Part shown: in pieces, positions 33,171 through 36,756 of the stretch
Position numbering within the stretch: position 1 is the first letter of the stretch
Layout of the letters: every line of letters starts with the position of its first letter
Assembly (NCBI GenBank): GCA_944392325.1
Contig: CALXWI010000013.1
Location: 1-36,756, forward strand
Source: an uncultured Alphaproteobacteria bacterium
GTDB taxonomy: Bacteria > Pseudomonadota > Alphaproteobacteria > RF32 > CAG-239
Direction of reading: 5' to 3'
Length of the DNA: 36,756 nt
Notes under the pieces: model-generated
What the model was told of the DNA's origin: nothing
Database searches by the model: none
The model's input: the letters and a program-made list of their open reading frames with translations, nothing else
Program-made: the position numbers and the translations under genes

Positions 33171-34508
33171 ATGACCGATAATATTGATACGAATCCTAAT
33201 GATGCTTCAGCGGCGACAGAAAACTATAAAGATATGATGGGGACAGAGAATCCTGCGCCGGTTGCGGATTTTGAAGAGGGAAAGGTTGAGCTGAGTATTC
33301 CGCGGAAGGTAGTGCCTGACCCTGAGGTGGAGGAGGAGGTTGAGCCAGAACCTGAGCCAGAGCCTGATGCTGTGCCGATTTATCATGCATCATATATTGA
33401 TGATGAAGGAATTGAACGAATGTCTCCTCCGACGTATGACCGCTCGGGAATGAAAGAGGAGAAAATCCCTTTTAAACGTCCGGCAGATAGTGTTAATGAG
33501 GCGGTTGCTGAGATTAAAGAAGATATTTTGGGTGATGATACTCCTGCTGATGTGAATGAATTTTTATCTGAAGTAGATGATGACCCGCAAGTTTTGCCGT
33601 TGGAGACGGAAAGTTCAACATCGGAAGTGGTCGATGATGAAGTGCCTGATTTTGTACGCTCTTGGCAAAATGAACAAGATAATCGAAGTGTTGATGATGA
33701 AGTTAATGCGGCATTGGATGGTGAAAGTGAAAATGATATGCCTGAAGATGACGGCTTTATGTTAGATGAGGATTTTGCCGAGGAAAATAATGATGAAGAT
33801 GATGTAACCGCAGGGCAAAATTTGGAACCAGATGACATTATTGTTGATGATGATGAAAAGCCGACATCGGGCGGGTTTATTCCAAGGTTTGAGTTAAGTC
33901 CTGAGGAGCAAGCGGAAGCTGAAAAAGAAGATGAGCCGCAGGATGATGATATTCCGGTGGAAGTAACAGAAACTTTAAGTGATGGTGATGTCATTAGTCA
34001 GGAGCAGATGGTGCTTGATGATGATGATAGTATGAATTGGAAAAATGAAAATGCTGAAAGTGAAGAGTTGCCGACAGTTGATGTTGAAATACCGGAAACT
34101 TTGGAGCAGAAAGAGAATACAATTATTGATGAGATTGTTAAAGAAGAGCCATCAGAAGCTACCAAAATGCGCAATAATGCTGATTTGTTTGCTCGAGAAT
34201 ATAGTGGTTATTTGGGAGACCAATATTTTGTAGTAGATAGTCGCTCATTGCAAGGTGAGTTTGTTGGTAATGATGAATGTAATGCCATACAGATTAATGC
34301 CAGCCAGTCGTCTTATGGGTGGGGAGTGCATTTTGATAATGGATGGTTTATGGGGATTAGAGATGTGCGCGAATATCAGTTGCGGCATGGAAACTTGCCG
34401 GCAAATAATGGTGAGATTATGTTTGGAGCTAAGAAGATGGCTTTCAAAAATGTGTCGCGAATCGTATTATATGAAGTGCCCAGATATTTTACATATTTAG
34501 CAAAATAG
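33171..34508 (+). CDS. Highly acidic hypothetical protein with small C-terminal domain
   Basis: 445 aa. The ATG at 33171 has GAGGG seven bases upstream, better placed than the ATG at 33165. About residues 15-330 are low-complexity, dominated by Asp, Glu, Pro and Val (VEEEVEPEPEPEPDAVP, many DDD/EEE clusters), likely disordered. The last ~110 residues form a folded-looking domain (FAREYSGYLGDQYFVVDSRSLQG, YGWGVHFDNGWFMGIRDVREYQLRHGNLP, KMAFKNVSRIVLYEVPRYFTYL). No signal peptide. I do not recognise the family. A strong terminator follows. It could bind basic proteins or cations, but this is a composition-based guess. Confidence 0.8.
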   Translation: MTDNIDTNPNDASAATENYKDMMGTENPAPVADFEEGKVELSIPRKVVPDPEVEEEVEPEPEPEPDAVPIYHASYIDDEGIERMSPPTYDRSGMKEEKIPFKRPADSVNEAVAEIKEDILGDDTPADVNEFLSEVDDDPQVLPLETESSTSEVVDDEVPDFVRSWQNEQDNRSVDDEVNAALDGESENDMPEDDGFMLDEDFAEENNDEDDVTAGQNLEPDDIIVDDDEKPTSGGFIPRFELSPEEQAEAEKEDEPQDDDIPVEVTETLSDGDVISQEQMVLDDDDSMNWKNENAESEELPTVDVEIPETLEQKENTIIDEIVKEEPSEATKMRNNADLFAREYSGYLGDQYFVVDSRSLQGEFVGNDECNAIQINASQSSYGWGVHFDNGWFMGIRDVREYQLRHGNLPANNGEIMFGAKKMAFKNVSRIVLYEVPRYFTYLAK

Positions 34509-34515
34509 AGAGGTG

Positions 34516-34547
34516 TAAAAAAAGGCTCCATTTGGGGAGCCTTTTTT
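34516..34547. terminator. Bidirectional intrinsic terminator
   Basis: AAAAAAAGGCTCC-ATTTG-GGGAGCCTTTTTTT between convergent genes (acidic protein and lipoprotein). Confidence 0.9.
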
Positions 34548-35386
34548 TATTTGATTAGAGGAGAAACCGTGACATTAGAGTTTTTGTAAACGCTGTTGGT
34601 GACGGGGTTTTCTTGCTCTAAAAGGTCAAAGGCAGAATTAGGTGTCTTGCTCTGGCGCGGTTTGCGCAAATTGGGAGCCAATGGGTAGGCATCAGTTGGC
34701 AGGCGCAGCATCATATATCCGGTAGCTCCGCCGTAAGTCGGACCAGACAAGCCAATGGAGTAATAACCGCCGACAAAGCCATAGTCTAAGTCAATATAAT
34801 CAATGGAGAAAACGGTCTTGATTGAGGTTTGGCCAAGGGCGTTCATTTTGCACATATAGCCGGGGTCTTCCATAATGATGTTGGAAGTGCTCTTGACATA
34901 AAGCAGAGTTTTGGCCGGCAAGCAGTCAGGAGTTTGACCGTTGTAGGTGACGTTGTAGTTGAGTACCAGATTGAGCTCGGTATTGCCTTTGGCGACGGAA
35001 ACATCGGTGATTTTGGCAGAGTCAATATAAACATAACCAGGGACGATGCCAATGGTGGCCGGAAGCTGGATATAGTTTTCGGTGCAGCCGTGGGTGGTAG
35101 GGTCAGCCTCACAAATTAAGGCGGTCTTGCGGCTGTTGTTTTGGAACAAGTGCAGCAAAGAATTGTGGATGTATTCACGGCTCATGGAGAGTTTGGACGG
35201 GGCGCATTGTTTGGCTCGGCACACGATGACCGAACTCGGGTGACGAAGGTGTGCGTTTTCAACAATGGTTTGCTCATTGAACGGATTGTTCAAAAAGTCT
35301 TGCAGGCTACGGGTGCGAAGTCCGCATCCGCAGAGGGTAACGGCCATTGCGCCGTAAAATAGTTTTTTGCTCAAGCTGCCAAACAC
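34547..35386 (-). CDS. Putative lipoprotein, family unknown
   Basis: 279 aa from GTG with AAGGAAA nine bases upstream. A short hydrophobic segment ends LCGCGL. Cys21 could be lipidated, though Cys at -2 makes the lipobox imperfect. The mature part holds several more Cys (VIVCRAKQCAPSK, ICEADPTTHGC, DCLPAK, YMCKM), suggesting disulfides, and a beta-rich core (TELNLVLNYNVTYNG, SIKTVFSIDYIDLDYGFVGGYYSI). The C-terminus is polar and disordered-looking. A terminator lies at its stop. I do not recognise the family. Confidence 0.75.
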   Translation of the reverse strand: MFGSLSKKLFYGAMAVTLCGCGLRTRSLQDFLNNPFNEQTIVENAHLRHPSSVIVCRAKQCAPSKLSMSREYIHNSLLHLFQNNSRKTALICEADPTTHGCTENYIQLPATIGIVPGYVYIDSAKITDVSVAKGNTELNLVLNYNVTYNGQTPDCLPAKTLLYVKSTSNIIMEDPGYMCKMNALGQTSIKTVFSIDYIDLDYGFVGGYYSIGLSGPTYGGATGYMMLRLPTDAYPLAPNLRKPRQSKTPNSAFDLLEQENPVTNSVYKNSNVTVSPLIK

Positions 35387-35421
35387 GGTTTTATGTTTCC
35401 TTAAAATTATGTGTCCGAGTG

Positions 35422-35449
35422 TTTATAAACATTGCTTATCATAAGGCAA
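35422..35449 (-). promoter_or_regulatory. Candidate promoter for the lipoprotein gene
   Basis: On the minus strand TTGCCT (35444-35449), 16-base spacer, TATAAA (35422-35427), about 35 bases before the GTG. Confidence 0.4.
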
Positions 35450-35537
35450 AGTTTTCAAAACAACAAAGGATTTTTTCAGGTTATTAAACACATTTTTAGG
35501 TTTAAGCGCTAGGCTAACGGGATAATGGAGGATAAGT

Positions 35538-36032
35538 ATGCGCTCAATTGTAATAGGCTTATTGATAAGCGGATTGTGGGTTGGTGGGGCGGAGGCTAAA
35601 GATTTGGCCGCGTGGAGCTCAGCCAAAGTAAAGGTGATTGACGGCGACAGTATTGTGGTTGGTGGTAAAGAAGTGCGTATGGAAGGAATTGATGCGCCGG
35701 AGTATCATCAAAATTGTTTTAATGCTAAAGGAGAGGCTTATGCCTGTGGGGTAGAGGCTTATGAGTATTTGCGAAAACAGGTCAAGGGTAAAAAAGTGCG
35801 CTGTGAGCCGATTGAAATTGATAGATATAAACGAGTGGTGGCGGTGTGTTTTGCTAATGATACAAATTTGAATGCGCAGATGGTGAAAAGTGGGCATGCC
35901 GTGGCTTATGACCGCTATGATGATACTTATGTGCCCTTAGAAAAAGAGGCTATGCAGAATAAACGTGGAATTTGGCAGGGAAAATTTATGCGGCCGGAGT
36001 TTTGGCGCTTGTTGAATAAACGCAGAAAGTAA
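35538..36032 (+). CDS. Secreted thermonuclease-like (SNase) protein
   Basis: 164 aa, GGAGG six bases before the ATG. The signal peptide (MRSIVIGLLISGLWVGGAEA) is followed by a single SNase domain. Landmarks are VKVIDGDSIVV, VRMEGIDAPE (the Arg is the expected catalytic position), the DRYKRVVA strand and helical LNAQMVKSGHAVAYDRY. The C-terminal MQNKRGIWQGKF completes the fold. SNase-like enzymes hydrolyse DNA/RNA with Ca, and this one should act in the periplasm or outside. Two Cys pairs may form disulfides. Confidence 0.9.
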   Translation: MRSIVIGLLISGLWVGGAEAKDLAAWSSAKVKVIDGDSIVVGGKEVRMEGIDAPEYHQNCFNAKGEAYACGVEAYEYLRKQVKGKKVRCEPIEIDRYKRVVAVCFANDTNLNAQMVKSGHAVAYDRYDDTYVPLEKEAMQNKRGIWQGKFMRPEFWRLLNKRRK

Positions 36033-36050
36033 TCTTTATATAATATATAA

Positions 36051-36087
36051 AAAGAATGCTGAGATGTTGTTATCTCAGCATTCTTTT
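36051..36087. terminator. Bidirectional intrinsic terminator
   Basis: AAAGAATGCTGAGAT-GTTGTT-ATCTCAGCATTCTTTT between the nuclease gene and the minus-strand cysteine-rich gene. Confidence 0.9.
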
Positions 36088-36096
36088 AGGGTAAGG

Positions 36097-36756
36097 CTAT
36101 CTTTGGTATTGGCCTCCTTTACTGTTGGCGAAGTAGTTGTCTTCTTCGGTATCAATACCGCCACCACCAGATGAAGATGAACTACAGTTATAGCAGGTAT
36201 TTCCGCAGACAATAGTCATTGAGCAATTTTTACCACTAGGTTTGCTGCTAGAGTAGCCTTTGGAGGCACAGGTTGCATTGCATTGGCACTCATAACAGGT
36301 ATTACCGCATTCGGTTTTACCAACCGAAACTTTGGTTTCACCACGGATAGCAGCACAGCTTACGGAAGTTGACCCCTTGGAACAAGTATTAGAGCACGGT
36401 TTGTCCTCACACTTGTAGCAGGTGTTACCACACTCAGTTTTACCAACTGAAACCTTGTTCTGTTTGGAGGTACAGCTTACAGACGTAGAACCAGATGAGC
36501 AGGTGTTGGAGCATGGTTTGTCCTCACATTTGTAGCAGGTGTTACCGCACTCAGTTTTACCAACTGAAACCTTGTTCTGCTTAGAGGTGCAGCTTACAGA
36601 AGTAGAACCAGATGAACAGGTATTGGAGCAAGATTTGCATTGATAACGCGTAGTACCTGAGCAATCCTTACAAGATGAGGTATAACCATATTGGCAGGAG
36701 GTTGAACCGGTACAAGACGAGCTACCGCCGGATACACATGACGGAGCAGATTTGCA
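36097..36756 (-). CDS. Cysteine-rich protein with tandem repeats (family copy E), N-terminus outside window
   Basis: 219 residues read from the right edge to a TAG. The 5' part and any signal peptide are missing. Three 39-residue units repeat in tandem (about CSNTCSSGSTSVSC...VSVGKTECGNTCYKCEDKP, six or seven Cys each); the first two are almost identical and the last is diverged. Further Cys-rich sequence (CNATCASKGYSSSKP, CGNTCYNC) precedes a Gly/Ser-rich, acidic tail without Cys ending GGQYQR. The TECGN-x-CY motif is shared with copy D. Probably secreted by analogy, function unknown. Confidence 0.85.
   Translation of the reverse strand, partial: CKSAPSCVSGGSSSCTGSTSCQYGYTSSCKDCSGTTRYQCKSCSNTCSSGSTSVSCTSKQNKVSVGKTECGNTCYKCEDKPCSNTCSSGSTSVSCTSKQNKVSVGKTECGNTCYKCEDKPCSNTCSKGSTSVSCAAIRGETKVSVGKTECGNTCYECQCNATCASKGYSSSKPSGKNCSMTIVCGNTCYNCSSSSSGGGGIDTEEDNYFANSKGGQYQR
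36284..36634. repeat. Tandem repeat, 117-bp period, within copy E
   Basis: Units 36284-36400 (diverged), 36401-36517 and 36518-36634. The period is fixed by matching TTGTCCTCAC at 36401 and 36518. The length is a multiple of three, so copy-number change would keep the frame. Confidence 0.85.

Noticed and set aside
33383..33994. 203-aa Ser-rich minus-strand reading frame
   Set aside because: It is a mirror of the Asp/Glu-rich coding sequence on the plus strand; GAT/GAA codons read antisense give Ser-rich protein.
1..36756. tRNA or rRNA genes
   Set aside because: I looked for cloverleaf sequence with T-loop GTTCGA context and rRNA signatures and saw none that fold as such.

Overview
The window looks like a chromosomal segment of an uncultured alphaproteobacterium, moderately AT-rich and probably host- or gut-associated. 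The evidence is the gene content and order: pal-cpoB-tilS-ftsH-glmM, uvrC-pgsA, and an OmpR/EnvZ-type two-component pair, all typical alphaproteobacterial neighbourhoods. The species-level guess is inference only.

Layout. 1-635: end of a cold-shock protein, then a repeat-rich spacer with two long palindromes. 636-3904: lepA on the minus strand, then a GNAT acetyltransferase and a helical-repeat protein. 4025-7577: an unknown gene, then pal, cpoB and tilS (outer-membrane/Tol machinery and tRNA-Ile lysidine synthesis). 7868-13897: ftsH flanked by two inverted genes for secreted cysteine-rich proteins, plus an unknown gene. 14064-20593: glmM, a DUF2207-like membrane protein on the minus strand, a uridyltransferase-only GlmU-like protein, a one-TM protein and an M3 peptidase. 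20644-24698: a third cysteine-rich gene, typA, two small genes, and a 57-aa YjfB-like gene. 24867-29814: an HELAH-motif protein, uvrC, pgsA and an OmpR-type regulator. 30198-33019: a fourth cysteine-rich gene lies between that regulator and an EnvZ-type kinase. 33171-36756: an acidic protein, a lipoprotein, a secreted thermonuclease-like protein, and a fifth, truncated cysteine-rich gene with 117-bp tandem repeats.

The most unusual content is the set of cysteine-rich secreted-protein genes. All are on the minus strand and sit at junctions of otherwise ordinary gene clusters (tilS|ftsH, ftsH|glmM, pepF|typA, regulator|kinase). Three share a nearly constant signal peptide and first Cys module, then diverge towards the C-terminus. 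The same three have a -35/-10 promoter followed by a roughly 185-255-nt 5' leader. The leader sequences differ, but the same helices are retained through compensatory changes, including a probable hairpin-loop pseudoknot in which a one-base insertion on one side is matched by one on the other. This looks like a structured cis-regulatory RNA (or a folded recombination site) tied to a variable surface-protein family. I do not recognise it as a named element.

A second unusual layer is dispersed repeats: four long palindromes with a shared apex (TGTAC or CGTAC, 6-7 nt, GTAC) but unrelated complementary arms; an 18-bp sequence repeated beside two of these sites; and a GC-rich repeat that enters coding sequence in one cysteine-rich gene and supplies the last codons of tilS.
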